From Cryptosporangium minutisporangium (lineage in GTDB: Bacteria > Actinomycetota > Actinomycetes > Mycobacteriales > Cryptosporangiaceae), in NCBI RefSeq assembly GCF_039536245.1, contig NZ_BAAAYN010000030.1, forward strand, positions 89,319 to 153,318: a DNA stretch of 64,000 nt. Reading direction: 5' to 3'. Shown here piece after piece: positions 8,468 through 17,638 of this stretch (positions are counted from its first letter, which is position 1; every line of letters starts with the position of its first letter). Under the pieces are notes generated by a model. The model had not been told where the DNA came from, ran no database searches, and worked only from the letters and a program-made list of their open reading frames with translations. Made by a program: the position numbers and the translations under genes.

Positions 8468-9826
8468 GTGCAGGCGATCGACACCGACACCAGGTCCTCC
8501 GCTCCTCCTCCGCTCGTATTGGACGGCCGGTACGAGATCGAGAACCGCCTCGGCGGCGGTGGCGCCTCGGACGTCTATCGGGCCCGTGACTTGCGACTCG
8601 ATCGGCCGGTAGCGGTGAAGATGTTCCGGGTTCGGGCCGGAGCGCACTCCGACCGGCGGTGCGGTGACGAGGCCCGCCTGCTGGCCGCGCTCAACCACCC
8701 CGGGCTGGTGGCGGTCTACGACGCGGGGTGGCACGACGACCGCGAGTACCTGGTGCTGCAGCTGATCGAGGGGCGGACGCTCGGACGCTGCATCGCTGCC
8801 GGCGCGCTTCCGCCGAAGGACGTCGTCCGGATCGGGGCCGTCCTCGCCGACGTGCTGCACCACGTGCACGCTCGCGGCATCGTCCACCGCGACGTGAAAC
8901 CGTCGAACGTCCTCTGCGGGAACGGCGGGGGAGTGTTCCTGGCGGACTTCGGCATATCCCATCCCGCCGGCGCCGAGGAGACCAACGGTTCGGGCGTCGT
9001 CGTCGGAACCGCGCCTTACCTGGCGCCGGAGCAGGTGCAGGGCGGTCCGGTCGGACCGCCCTGTGACGTGTATGCGCTCGGGTTGGTCCTACTGGAGTGC
9101 CTGACCGGCAAGCGCGAGTACCCCGGTGGGCAGCTCGAGGCCGCGATGGCCCGGCTGCACCGCGAGCCGGTCGTACCGGATCACACGCCGGCGCCGCTCG
9201 GTCGCCTGATCCGCGCGATGACCGCACTGGACCCCGCCGCGCGCCCCACCGCACTCCAGTGCCGCAAGCTGCTCGCGGTGCACGATCCGAACCTCTCCCG
9301 TCCGACGTTCCCGGCCGGGATGCCGGTGCTGGAGCCGGTCGTGGTCGAACGGCCGGTGGGCGCGCAGGCGACCCCGGGCGCGCGGTGGGACAGCGCCGAC
9401 CTGCCGACCGCGGAGGTGTTGGTCGCCGCTGCCCTCGGCGAAGCGCCCGCTGCGGACGTCGTCCCGGAGCCGGACCCGGTTCGAGAGCCGGACCTGGTTC
9501 GGGAGCCGGACCCGGTTCGGGAGGCGGACCCGGTTCCGGTCGGGGCCGAACAGCGTCGGGACGAGGGTCTGGACGTGGGGCTCGACGTCTTCGACGTGCT
9601 GGACGACCCGGCGGATGACCAGTCGCCGGACGACGTGGCCGACGATGACGTGGTCACCGGGGCGGTCGGCGTCGGCGCGGAGGAGGTCGGGGAGGCCGTC
9701 GATCCCGCGCGTGCCCGTCGTCGCCGTACCACCGGCGCGCACCGCCGGCGGCGCGGCGCGGGCCTGGGCTCCACGCTGTGGCTGGCGCGCGGCCGAGCGG
9801 GCACCCCGGAGTCCCGCGCGAGTTAG
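8468..9826 (+). CDS. Soluble Ser/Thr protein kinase with Asp/Pro repeat tail
   Basis: Hanks-type kinase of 452 residues. The kinase domain (about 20-272) is complete: glycine loop GGGGASDVY at 29-37, ATP-anchoring K51, HRDVKPSN with D142, DFG at 160-162, and the APE motif at 187-189. The remaining ~180 residues are Pro/Asp/Glu-rich, with a VREPDP-type repeat near 339-360 and an Arg-rich end. No transmembrane helix, PASTA or other sensor domain is visible, so it should be cytoplasmic, unlike PknB. Its substrate is unknown. Start is GTG at 8468 after a GAGGGGCAGGG stretch. No phosphatase gene is adjacent. Confidence 0.9.
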   Translation: MQAIDTDTRSSAPPPLVLDGRYEIENRLGGGGASDVYRARDLRLDRPVAVKMFRVRAGAHSDRRCGDEARLLAALNHPGLVAVYDAGWHDDREYLVLQLIEGRTLGRCIAAGALPPKDVVRIGAVLADVLHHVHARGIVHRDVKPSNVLCGNGGGVFLADFGISHPAGAEETNGSGVVVGTAPYLAPEQVQGGPVGPPCDVYALGLVLLECLTGKREYPGGQLEAAMARLHREPVVPDHTPAPLGRLIRAMTALDPAARPTALQCRKLLAVHDPNLSRPTFPAGMPVLEPVVVERPVGAQATPGARWDSADLPTAEVLVAAALGEAPAADVVPEPDPVREPDLVREPDPVREADPVPVGAEQRRDEGLDVGLDVFDVLDDPADDQSPDDVADDDVVTGAVGVGAEEVGEAVDPARARRRRTTGAHRRRRGAGLGSTLWLARGRAGTPESRAS

Positions 9827-9862
9827 TCGCTCCGGCTGGGGCGGGCCGGGCGCTGTGGCACG

Positions 9863-10414
9863 GTGGTGGGCGTGACCGGGAACCCTTCTCAACCGTCGGC
9901 CTACCCCGAGGTCGAGGCGCCTCAGCAGGATTCACTCGCTGCCACCGGAGTCGAGCTGCGGCCGACCGCTTTCGACTCACCCGAAGCCGGAACGCTGATC
10001 GCGGCACTCCAGCAGGAGTACCTGGTCCGCTACGGCGGCTACGACGAGACGCCGGTCGACCCGGCGGAGTTCGCACCGCCCCAGGGCTGGTTCGTCGTCG
10101 CCTGGATCGGCGACACACCGGTCGGCTGCGGGGGCTGGCGGGCGCACCCGCTGCCGGGCGGGAGCGCGTCGGCGGCCGAGATCAAGCGGATGTTCGTCGC
10201 GGCGGCCGCGCGGCGTCGCGGCGTCGCCCGGACGCTCCTCGCCGAGCTGGAGCGCACGGCTGCGGCGGCCGGGTACGCGCGGCTGATCCTGGAGGCCGGT
10301 GACCAGCAACCGGAGGCCGTGGCGCTCTACACGGCCGCGGGATACCGCGAGGCCGCACCGTTCGGGCTCTACGTCGAGGAGGAGGGTTCGCTCTACTTCG
10401 CGAAGGAGCTGTGA
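9863..10414 (+). CDS. GNAT family N-acetyltransferase
   Basis: 183 residues. The GNAT acetyl-CoA motif is clear: EIKRMFVAAAARRRGVARTLL (about 110-130, with R/QxxGxA as RRRGVA) and the C-terminal LYTAAGYREAAPFG. The first ~30 residues are variable, and GTG codons at 9863, 9866 and 9872 are all possible starts. The acetylated substrate cannot be told from sequence. Monocistronic or read through from the kinase gene 36 nt upstream; ends at a convergent hairpin facing rpmB. Confidence 0.85.
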   Translation: MVGVTGNPSQPSAYPEVEAPQQDSLAATGVELRPTAFDSPEAGTLIAALQQEYLVRYGGYDETPVDPAEFAPPQGWFVVAWIGDTPVGCGGWRAHPLPGGSASAAEIKRMFVAAAARRRGVARTLLAELERTAAAAGYARLILEAGDQQPEAVALYTAAGYREAAPFGLYVEEEGSLYFAKEL

Positions 10415-10432
10415 CGTTCTCCGGACACACGA

Positions 10433-10464
10433 ACGACGCGTAGCCCACTCGGACTACGCGTCGT
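10433..10464. terminator. Convergent hairpin terminator between GNAT gene and rpmB
   Basis: ACGACGCGTAG (10433-10443) and CTACGCGTCGT (10454-10464) form a perfect 11-bp stem with a 10-nt loop exactly between convergent genes. There is no T tract, but symmetry and position argue for a bidirectional terminator. Confidence 0.65.
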
Positions 10465-10485
10465 CGAACGGTCAGGCGGGGGCTC

Positions 10486-10677
10486 TCAGCCCCGGACGAC
10501 CTTGCCGGCCTTGATGCACGAGGTGCAGACCTGCTTGCGCACGGTCGTGCCGCCACCCGCCGGGACCCGCACGGTCTGGATGTTCGGGTTCCACCGGCGG
10601 TGGGTGCGCCGGTGGGAGTGCGAGACCGACATGCCGAAGCCCGGCCCCTTGCCACAGACGTCGCACACGCTCGCCAC
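10486..10677 (-). CDS. rpmB: 50S ribosomal protein L28, zinc-binding form
   Basis: 63-residue large-subunit protein: VASVCDVCGKGPGFGMSVSH... NIQTVRVPAGGGTTVRKQVCTSCIKAGKVVRG. The two CxxC pairs (CDVC, CTSC) mark the zinc-containing C+ form; actinobacteria often carry a second cysteine-free paralogue induced by zinc starvation, not seen here. The start GTG at 10677 is set by AGGAG 7 nt upstream; a longer frame from 10704 adds unconserved residues. Divergent from the DAK2-recG block as in other actinobacteria. Confidence 0.96.
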   Translation of the reverse strand: MASVCDVCGKGPGFGMSVSHSHRRTHRRWNPNIQTVRVPAGGGTTVRKQVCTSCIKAGKVVRG

Positions 10678-10941
10678 GGAAACACTCCTGCACTGGTTGG
10701 ACAACAGGCGGCCGGGATCAGAACCGCCCTGACCACGTTCTGAACACGTGGACGCGCCCGCCTGGAGCGGGGCACCGCAACAGCCTACCTACTCCACTGA
10801 CCGGCGCCAAACCGACGGCCAGGTGGGGCGGACCGACGGCGGCAGCTCGGGCCGGGGCGCCGGGTGGCGGCTCGGGCGGATGGGCCACCATACGTGCGAG
10901 ACAGGACCGTGGCAGCCACGGGTCGGACCGGGAGGGGTTGC

Positions 10942-12630
10942 GTGCCAGACCGCCTCGACGCCGGTTCGGTCCGGCGGTGGTGCGCCGCGACGCTGGCCGC
11001 GCTCCGGCGTGAGCAGCGGGAGATCGACGCGCTCAACTTCTTCCCGGTCGCCGACTCCGACACCGGCACGAACCTCGTCCTCACCCTGCAGGCGGCGGTC
11101 GAAGCCGTGGCGGCGAACGGACAGGGCGAGTCGGTGCGGGGCGAGTCGGCGCGGGGCGAGTCGGCTCGCGGCGTCTGGAAGCGGATGGCGCGCGGCGCGC
11201 TGCTGGGCGCCAGGGGCAACTCCGGAATGATCGTCTCGCAGCTGCTCGCGGGTGCGGCCGCCGCGCTGCCCGCCGACGAGCCGGTGCGCGGCCGCGCGCT
11301 GGCGGCGTCCCTGCGGGCGGCGGTCGCCGCCGGGTACGCAGCCGTCGCCCAGCCCGTGGAGGGCACCGTGCTCTCGGTGGCCGACGCGGCCGCGCGGGGC
11401 GCGACCGCGGCCGATTCCGACGACCTCGCGGTGGTCAGTGCCGCCGCGCTGCGCGCGGCTGCGCTCGCCCTGGAGAGCACGCCTGCCCAGCTCGCCGCGA
11501 TGGGACTGCCCGGTGTGGTCGACGCCGGCGGGCGGGGCCTCGTCGTGATGCTGGACGCCTTGGACGCGGTCGTGCGGGACGACGTGCCGCTCCTCGACGC
11601 GCTCGGCGCGCCACCCGCCGACCCGGTGAACGAGCAGCCGGCCCTCGGCGCGCAGGAGGGCTGGGAGATCCAGTACCTGCTGGACGTCCCGCTCAACGGC
11701 TCGACCGGCGACGACCACCGCATCGCTGCGCTGCGGACCCGGCTGACCGAGGTCGGCGACTCGGTGGTGGTCGCGTGCGCCGACCCGGACGACGGTGGAC
11801 ACGCGGTCTGGACGGTCCACGTGCACGCGCACGACATCGGCCCGGCGCTGGAGGCCGGCTTGGTGGCCGGGCGCCCGCACCAGGTCGTGGTGACCCCGTT
11901 GATCGTGACCGGAGGATTGGACGAACACGACCATTCCGGTCACAGCTCCGGTGGAGACCCAGACCCGAGCGCCGCGCGAGCCGTCGTCGCGGTGGTGCCG
12001 GGCGCCGGGTTGGCCCAGCTCTTCGCCGCCGAGGGCGCGGTACCGGTGGAGGTGGCGCCGGGGACGTTTCCGACGGTCGGGGAGCTGCGCGCCGCGATCG
12101 AGCGCAGCGGTGCCACCGAGGTCGTCCTGCTGCCGAACGACGGCGCGTACGCCGCGGTGGCCGAAGCGGCATCGGCCGCGGCCGACGCCGACTGCACGGT
12201 CTCGGTGCTGCACACCCGTTCCCCGGTGCAGGGCATCGCCGCCCTGGCCGTGGCGGACGGCACCCGGCCGTTCCGGAACGACGTCGTCGCGATGGCGGAG
12301 GCCGCAGCGGCGACCCGGTGGGCCGAGGTCACGGTCGCCGAGGAGGCGGGCTTGACGGTCGTCGGCCCCTGCCGAGCCGGTGACGTGCTGGGGCTGGTCG
12401 ACGGCGACGTAGTGGCGATCGGCGCGGACACCGAGCGGGTCACCCGGGACCTCGTGGACCGCCTGCTCAACGCCGGCGGCGAACTCGTGACGGTCGTCCT
12501 CGGGTCGGACGCGGCCCCGACGCTCGGCGACGCGCTGAGCGCCCATCTCCGAGCCCGCTGGCCGTTCTGCGAAGTGCACCTGTTCGACGGCGGTCAGCCC
12601 CGCGCGGTGGTCCTGCTCGGCGTCGAATAG
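10942..12630 (+). CDS. DAK2/FakA-type kinase (fatty-acid kinase A-like)
   Basis: 562-residue protein. The N-terminal DhaL/DAK2 nucleotide domain contains ALNFFPVADSDTGTN (Mg-binding Asp residues), a GALLGARGNSG loop and VVDAGGRGLVVML. The rest follows the FakA/YloV layout, ending with a domain holding LLPNDG and VLGSDA. Family members phosphorylate fatty acids carried by FakB/DegV proteins; no FakB lies nearby, so the substrate is inferred. An imperfect GESARG repeat (residues ~47-62) is inserted in the DAK2 domain. The GTG at 10942 has GGGAGG about 7 nt upstream; GTG at 10909 is possible. Its place before recG is conserved. Confidence 0.85.
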   Translation: MPDRLDAGSVRRWCAATLAALRREQREIDALNFFPVADSDTGTNLVLTLQAAVEAVAANGQGESVRGESARGESARGVWKRMARGALLGARGNSGMIVSQLLAGAAAALPADEPVRGRALAASLRAAVAAGYAAVAQPVEGTVLSVADAAARGATAADSDDLAVVSAAALRAAALALESTPAQLAAMGLPGVVDAGGRGLVVMLDALDAVVRDDVPLLDALGAPPADPVNEQPALGAQEGWEIQYLLDVPLNGSTGDDHRIAALRTRLTEVGDSVVVACADPDDGGHAVWTVHVHAHDIGPALEAGLVAGRPHQVVVTPLIVTGGLDEHDHSGHSSGGDPDPSAARAVVAVVPGAGLAQLFAAEGAVPVEVAPGTFPTVGELRAAIERSGATEVVLLPNDGAYAAVAEAASAAADADCTVSVLHTRSPVQGIAALAVADGTRPFRNDVVAMAEAAAATRWAEVTVAEEAGLTVVGPCRAGDVLGLVDGDVVAIGADTERVTRDLVDRLLNAGGELVTVVLGSDAAPTLGDALSAHLRARWPFCEVHLFDGGQPRAVVLLGVE

Positions 12631-12745
12631 GCGGTGCGCCGCGCTGCCGGGGCCGGCTGGAGCGGCCGGGGCGGGCTGGACTTGTCGCAGGCGCCTGGTA
12701 GGAGTTGAGCCGCCAGGGTCGACCAGAGCCGGAGAGGTGACATCG

Positions 12746-15031
12746 GTGCAGCGCCCCACCCTCGCTTCGCCGTTGCGCGACGCGGTCGGAGCCAAGACCG
12801 CGAACGCGCTGGCCGAGAAGCTCGACCTGCAGACGGTCGGCGACCTGCTGCACCACTACCCCCGGCGGTACGCGGAGCGCGGCGAGGTCTCCGACCTGGG
12901 TGCGCTGGAGATCGGCGAGCACGTCACGGTCGCGGCGAAGATCGAGAAGATCAGCGTGCGCCCGATGCGGCAGAAGCCGCGCAGCAAGATGCTCGAGGTG
13001 ACGGTCACCGACGGCCGGCGCAACCTGCAGCTGACGTTCTTCAACCAGGCGTGGCGAGAGAAGCAGCTGACGCTCGGCCGCTGGGGGCTGTTCTCCGGCA
13101 AGGTCGGCCAGTTCCGCGACAAGCTCCAGCTCAACCAGCCCGACTACCAGCTGCTGGCCGAACCCGGTGAGCTGGCCGACGGCGAGGGCAGCAACGCGCT
13201 CGCCGAGTTCGCGAACGCGCTGATCCCGGTCTACCCGGCTGCGGCGAACGTGCCGACCTGGGTGATCGCCCGGGCGGTGCGGGCGACGCTGGACATCGTC
13301 GCCGACGTCGATGATCCGATGCCGGAGGGCATCCGGCGCCGTCGTCATCTGGTCGAGCTCTCCACGGCACTGCGCGCGATCCACCAGCCGGCCTCCAAGA
13401 CCGAGCTCTACCAGGCCAGGCACCGGCTGAAGTGGGACGAGGCCTTCGGTCTGCAGGCAACGCTGGCCAAGCGGCGGCTGGCCGCGGCCGCACGTCCGGC
13501 CACCGCACGCCCCTCCCGGCCCGGCGGTCTGCTGACGGCGTTCGAGGCGGCGCTGCCGTTCGCGTTGACCGAGGGGCAGGCCGAGGTCGGGCAGGAGATC
13601 GCCGACGACCTGGCGGCCGCGCACCCGATGCACCGGCTGCTCCAGGGCGAGGTCGGTTCCGGCAAGACGGTCGTCGCCGTGCGGGCGATGCTGCAGGTCG
13701 TCGACGCCGGAGGGCAGGCCGCCCTGCTGGCCCCCACCGAGGTGCTCGCCGCGCAGCACGCCCGGTCGATCCGCGCGATGCTCGGGCCGATGGCGAGGGC
13801 AGGCGAGCTGGACGCGGCCGAGACCGCCACCCGGGTCGCGCTGCTCACCGGCTCGCTCCCGGCAGCGGCCCGCCGAGCGGCGCTGGCCGAGGCCGCCGAC
13901 GGCACCGCGGGCATCGTCGTCGGCACCCACGCGCTGCTCTCGGAGGGCGTCGAGTTCGCGGACCTGGGCCTGGTCGTCATCGACGAGCAGCACCGCTTCG
14001 GCGTCGAACAGCGCGACGCGCTACGGGCGAAGGCGGGCGAGACGCCGCCGCACGTGCTGGTGATGACCGCCACGCCGATCCCGCGGACGGTCGCGATGAC
14101 CGTGTTCGGCGATCTGGAGACGTCGGCGCTGACCCAGCTGCCCAGTGGCCGGTCGCCGATCGCCACGTCGGTGGTGCCGGTCGCCGAGAAGCCGGCCTGG
14201 CTGGCGCGCGCCTGGCAGCGGGTCGCCGAGGAGGTGGCCGCGGGTCACCAGGCCTACGTGGTCTGCCCGCGGATCGGTGAGGCGCTCGCCGGTGACGCGG
14301 AAGAGGAGCCCGGAAGCGCAGCTTCCGATCAAGAGCGGGCGGGTGGGGGGCGTAGGGCTGGAGGGGCCGACGACCCCGAGGTCGAGCCGCCGCCCGAGGA
14401 CGACGCGTCGGCGAAGCGTCCGCCGCTGGCGGTGCTCGACGTCGCGCCGAGGCTCGCTGAAGGGCCGCTCGCCGAGCTCCGGATCGGCGTACTGCACGGC
14501 AAACTGCCCCCGGACGAGAAGGACGCGGTGATGGCCGACTTCGCCGCGCGCCGCCTCGACGTCCTGGTGGCCACGACCGTGATCGAGGTCGGCGTCGACG
14601 TGCCGAACTCCACGGTCATGGTGATCATGGACGCCGACCGCTTCGGCGTGAGCCAGCTCCACCAGCTGCGCGGCCGGGTCGGGCGGGGGAGCGCGGCCGG
14701 GTTGTGCCTCCTGGTCACCGACGCTCCGGCGGGGACGAAGGCCAGGGAACGCCTCGACGCGGTGGCCAGCACCACGGACGGCTTCGAGCTGGCGCAGCTC
14801 GACCTCGAACAGCGTCGGGAGGGTGACGTGCTCGGCGTCGCCCAGTCGGGGCGGCGTTCCCGGCTCAAGCTGCTCTCGCTGCTGCACGACGAAGAGCTGA
14901 TCCGCGACGCCCGCACCGAGGCGATGACGCTGGTCGCGGAGGACCCGGAGCTACGGGCGTACCCGGGGCTGGCCGCCGCCGTCGACGCGCTGGTCGACGC
15001 CGACGCGGCCGACTACCTGGAGAAGACGTGA
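12746..15031 (+). CDS. recG: ATP-dependent DNA helicase RecG
   Basis: Superfamily 2 branch-migrating helicase acting on stalled forks and Holliday junctions. 761 residues: an N-terminal wedge/OB domain, Walker A EVGSGKT (about residues 301-307), motif II DEQHRFG, motif III MTATPIPRT, and the C-terminal helicase domain with TTVIEVGVDVPNSTVM and QLRGRVGRG. A 45-residue acidic, low-complexity insert after CPRIGEAL (about 515-560) separates helicase motifs, as in other actinobacterial RecGs. GTG at 12746 is preferred since GGAGAG is 9 nt away; GTG at 12737 lies too close. Its stop overlaps rsmD. Confidence 0.96.
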   Translation: MQRPTLASPLRDAVGAKTANALAEKLDLQTVGDLLHHYPRRYAERGEVSDLGALEIGEHVTVAAKIEKISVRPMRQKPRSKMLEVTVTDGRRNLQLTFFNQAWREKQLTLGRWGLFSGKVGQFRDKLQLNQPDYQLLAEPGELADGEGSNALAEFANALIPVYPAAANVPTWVIARAVRATLDIVADVDDPMPEGIRRRRHLVELSTALRAIHQPASKTELYQARHRLKWDEAFGLQATLAKRRLAAAARPATARPSRPGGLLTAFEAALPFALTEGQAEVGQEIADDLAAAHPMHRLLQGEVGSGKTVVAVRAMLQVVDAGGQAALLAPTEVLAAQHARSIRAMLGPMARAGELDAAETATRVALLTGSLPAAARRAALAEAADGTAGIVVGTHALLSEGVEFADLGLVVIDEQHRFGVEQRDALRAKAGETPPHVLVMTATPIPRTVAMTVFGDLETSALTQLPSGRSPIATSVVPVAEKPAWLARAWQRVAEEVAAGHQAYVVCPRIGEALAGDAEEEPGSAASDQERAGGGRRAGGADDPEVEPPPEDDASAKRPPLAVLDVAPRLAEGPLAELRIGVLHGKLPPDEKDAVMADFAARRLDVLVATTVIEVGVDVPNSTVMVIMDADRFGVSQLHQLRGRVGRGSAAGLCLLVTDAPAGTKARERLDAVASTTDGFELAQLDLEQRREGDVLGVAQSGRRSRLKLLSLLHDEELIRDARTEAMTLVAEDPELRAYPGLAAAVDALVDADAADYLEKT

Positions 15032-15585
15032 CCCGGATCGTGGCCGGCGCCGCCGGTGGCAGGCGGATCGACGTGCCGCCGGGCCGCGGCACCCGCCCGA
15101 CGTCCGACCGGGCGCGGGAGGCGATGTTCAGCGCGGTGCAGGCGACGCTCGACCTCGACGGCGCGGCCGTGCTGGACCTGTACGCCGGATCGGGTGCGGT
15201 CGGGTTCGAAGCGCTGTCCCGCGGGGCCGCCCACGCCCTGCTCGTCGAGTCCGACCCCCGCGCGGTCCGGACGCTGCGCGCGAACGTCGGCGCGCTGAAG
15301 CTGCCGGGCGCCGAGATCTGGTCCGGACCGGTCGAGCGGTTCGCCGCGTCGCCCGCTTCACGCCGGTACGACCTGGTTTTCGCCGATCCGCCGTACGAGC
15401 TGGCCGCAGCGGCACTGGCGGCCGTACTCACCGACCTCGAATCCTCTGGTTGGCTCGGTTCAGACGCCCTGGTGATCGTGGAACGCCGCACCCGGGACCA
15501 GCCCTGGGTGTGGCCGAAGCCACTGGTCGCGGTACGTGAGCGGCGATACGGCGAAGGAACCCTTTGGTACGGTCGCCGTTCGTGA
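15028..15585 (+). CDS. rsmD: 16S rRNA (guanine966-N2)-methyltransferase
   Basis: Methylates G966 of 16S rRNA during 30S assembly. 185 residues with the RsmD start TRIVAGAAGGRRIDVP, the SAM-binding motif VLDLYAGSGAVGFEALSRGA (about residues 48-67) and catalytic FADPPYEL (about 117-124, the N/DPPY motif). Start GTG 15028 overlaps the recG stop and its own stop overlaps the coaD start, giving a tightly coupled recG-rsmD-coaD unit. Confidence 0.95.
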   Translation: MTRIVAGAAGGRRIDVPPGRGTRPTSDRAREAMFSAVQATLDLDGAAVLDLYAGSGAVGFEALSRGAAHALLVESDPRAVRTLRANVGALKLPGAEIWSGPVERFAASPASRRYDLVFADPPYELAAAALAAVLTDLESSGWLGSDALVIVERRTRDQPWVWPKPLVAVRERRYGEGTLWYGRRS

Positions 15586-16064
15586 GACGCGCGGTGTGTC
15601 CCGGATCTTTCGACCCTGTGACCAACGGTCACCTCGACATCATCGGACGGGCGAGCCGCCTGTACGACGAGGTCGTGGCGGCAGTCCTGATCAATCCCCG
15701 CAAAGCCGGTCTGTTCACGGTGGAAGAGCGCATCGAGCTGCTGACCGAGGTCACCGCCTCGTACGGGAACGTCCGGGTGGACACGTTCACGGGGCTGCTC
15801 GTCGACTACTGCAAGGCGAACGACATCCCGGTCGTCGTGAAAGGGCTCCGCGCGGTCAGCGACTTCGACTACGAACTCCAGCAGGCCCAGATGAACCACG
15901 GCCTGGCCGGCGTCGAGACGCTGTTCATGGCCACCAACCCGCTGTTCTCGTTCCTCTCCTCCAGCCTGATCAAAGAGGTCGCCAAGTACGGTGGCGACGT
16001 GTCCGCGCACGTGCCGGAGGCGGTACGGCGTCGGCTGGTCGAGCGGCTCTCCACTCAGACGTAA
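15582..16064 (+). CDS. coaD: Phosphopantetheine adenylyltransferase
   Basis: Adds AMP to 4'-phosphopantetheine, the penultimate step of coenzyme A synthesis. 160 residues, starting VRRAVCPGSFDPVTNGHLDII with the HxGH-type T/HxxH nucleotide motif (GHLD), then VVKGLRAVSDFDYE and the SSSLIKEVA block. Length is exactly typical. The GTG at 15582 overlaps the rsmD stop (GTGA). A TACGGT -10-like box at 15568-15573, 8 nt upstream, could also give a separate leaderless transcript. Confidence 0.96.
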   Translation: MRRAVCPGSFDPVTNGHLDIIGRASRLYDEVVAAVLINPRKAGLFTVEERIELLTEVTASYGNVRVDTFTGLLVDYCKANDIPVVVKGLRAVSDFDYELQQAQMNHGLAGVETLFMATNPLFSFLSSSLIKEVAKYGGDVSAHVPEAVRRRLVERLSTQT

Positions 16065-16278
16065 GTCCTGCAATGCCCGTCGAGGTCGCCGGAGGCACCC
16101 GGAGGCGGCAGGATGACGCCGCGGGCAGATGACGTGTGCCTGGTCTCCCGCGGGGCAAGAACTCTTCTCGACCGGCGACTACCGGGGTCACTCGATCTCG
16201 GAGAGGGCCGGAGGCTGTAAGGGTTCTGTTGCCGGGCAGCAGATCTGACCGTCGGAGCTATCGAACCGGAGCAGTGCT

Positions 16279-16791
16279 GTGGATCCTCTCGACCGAATCG
16301 ACGAGATCAGCGCGTTCGTGGAGTCGGCGCGTTCGATGCCGATGTCGTCGAACGCGATCGTGAACCGCAACGAGTTGCTCGCGATGCTCGACGAGTTGCG
16401 GGCCGACCTCCCGACCGAGATCCGACGCGCCCAAGCGCTGCTCGACGAGCGCGACAAGGTGATCGCCGCCGGGCAGCGCGAGGCCGACCGGATCATCGGC
16501 GAGGGTGAGGTGGAGCACTCCCGGCTCGTGTCGGTCGCCGAGGTGACGGTCTCGGCCGAGCACGAGGCCGCCCGGATCGTGGGTGAGGCGCGGGCAGAGG
16601 CCCAGCGGCTGCGCGACGAGGTCGAGGAGTACGTCGACACGACGCTCGCCAACTTCGAGCAGATGCTGAACCGGACGCTGGCCACGGTCGAGCGAGGCCG
16701 CGACAAGATGCGGGCGCTCTCCGAGATCGGCGGCTACGACGCCGCCCAAGGCTTCGACCCCGCCCAAGAAGAACGCCCCCTCCCCTTCTGA
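16279..16791 (+). CDS. DivIVA-like/ATP-synthase-b-like coiled-coil protein (Rv2927c-type)
   Basis: 170 residues, almost entirely helical: MDPLDRIDEISAFVESARSMPMS, then a long Glu/Ala/Arg-rich coiled coil from about 30 to 150 (DERDKVIAAGQREADRIIGE and repeats of this type), ending PLPF. There is no membrane segment. It matches the actinobacterial protein encoded upstream of the DUF177-rpmF-rnc genes, related to DivIVA/SepIVA-type division proteins; exact function is unknown to me. GTG at 16279 with GGAG 7 nt upstream. A hairpin follows the stop. Confidence 0.8.
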   Translation: MDPLDRIDEISAFVESARSMPMSSNAIVNRNELLAMLDELRADLPTEIRRAQALLDERDKVIAAGQREADRIIGEGEVEHSRLVSVAEVTVSAEHEAARIVGEARAEAQRLRDEVEEYVDTTLANFEQMLNRTLATVERGRDKMRALSEIGGYDAAQGFDPAQEERPLPF

Positions 16792-16815
16792 GGGCGGGTT
16801 CCACGTCAGAGCATC

Positions 16816-16840
16816 AGCGCCTTCGGCGCTTGGATTTGTT
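16816..16840 (+). terminator. Intrinsic terminator after the coiled-coil gene
   Basis: AGCGCC-TTC-GGCGCT forms a perfect 6-bp stem with a tight 3-nt loop and is followed by TGGATTTGTT, a T-rich run unusual for this genome. It lies 25 nt after the coiled-coil gene stop and before the yceD promoter. Confidence 0.6.
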
Positions 16841-16903
16841 CGCAGTACGCTTGTACGTCGGACCTCATGAGAGGCCGAATCGACTGGGGGCGTCGGACTC
16901 AGG

Positions 16904-16909
16904 TAGAGT
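16904..16909 (+). promoter_or_regulatory. -10 box for yceD-rpmF-plsX-rnc-mutM
   Basis: TAGAGT with a possible -35 TCGACT 18 nt upstream (16880-16885). Predicted start near 16916 gives a leader of ~28 nt before yceD. It follows the terminator, consistent with the head of a new operon. Confidence 0.45.
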
Positions 16910-16943
16910 TCCCCGACGGCCTCACCAGCGCCGAGAGATCATC

Positions 16944-17558
16944 ATGCCCGAGAACAGGAAGACGCAGGAGCGCCTCGACCCCCGGAAGCCCCTCGTGTTC
17001 GATGCACGCGAGGTCGGCCGCCGTCCAGGGTCGATGAAGCGCCTACGCCGCCCCGTCCCCGTGCCGGAGGGCCTCGCGCTGGACCTGGTCCGGGTCCCGG
17101 CAGGGACCACGCTCGACCTCGACGTACGGCTCGAGTCGGTGTTGGAAGGCGTACTCGCCTCCTCCACCGTCACCGTGCCGCTCGAGGGTGAGTGCGGTCG
17201 CTGCCTGGAGTCGTTCCAGGACACCCTCGTCGTGGACATCCAGGAGCTGTACGCCTACCCGGACAGCGAGACGGACGACACCACCGACGAGGACGAGGTC
17301 AGCCGGTTGCAGGGAGACTTCCTCGACCTGGAGCCGGCGCTGCGGGATGCGGTGGTGCTCGCGCTGCCGACCAACCCGCTGTGCCGCGACGACTGTCCCG
17401 GGATGTGCCCCGACTGCGGGGTGCACTGGGACGATCTGCCGCCGGAGCACTCGCACGACGTAACCGACCCCCGGTGGGCCGCGCTGCAGTCGCTGCAAGA
17501 GCCGGCGTCGGAGTCGACGGACGCCTTCGGCGCCCACCGCGGTAGCCAGCCGAACTGA
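16944..17558 (+). CDS. yceD: YceD/DUF177 family protein, paired with rpmF
   Basis: DUF177 protein, needed for 23S rRNA/50S maturation in other bacteria and nearly always encoded before rpmF. About 204 residues from MPENRKTQERLDPRKPLVFD. The family core VPLEGECGRCLE (about 77-88) and the C-terminal CRDDCPGMCPDCGVHWDD supply cysteines in a possible zinc site. An acidic segment (DSETDDTTDEDE) lies between. ATG at 16944 is chosen over a longer upstream frame that covers the promoter. Co-directional with rpmF 80 nt downstream. Confidence 0.9.
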   Translation: MPENRKTQERLDPRKPLVFDAREVGRRPGSMKRLRRPVPVPEGLALDLVRVPAGTTLDLDVRLESVLEGVLASSTVTVPLEGECGRCLESFQDTLVVDIQELYAYPDSETDDTTDEDEVSRLQGDFLDLEPALRDAVVLALPTNPLCRDDCPGMCPDCGVHWDDLPPEHSHDVTDPRWAALQSLQEPASESTDAFGAHRGSQPN

Positions 17559-17638
17559 ACGAACGTCGGCCCCACCTCGGGGCCTCGTGACCGAAGGCCC
17601 CCCGGGGCCGGCGACCAGAGAAATCAGGAGCTAGAGCC

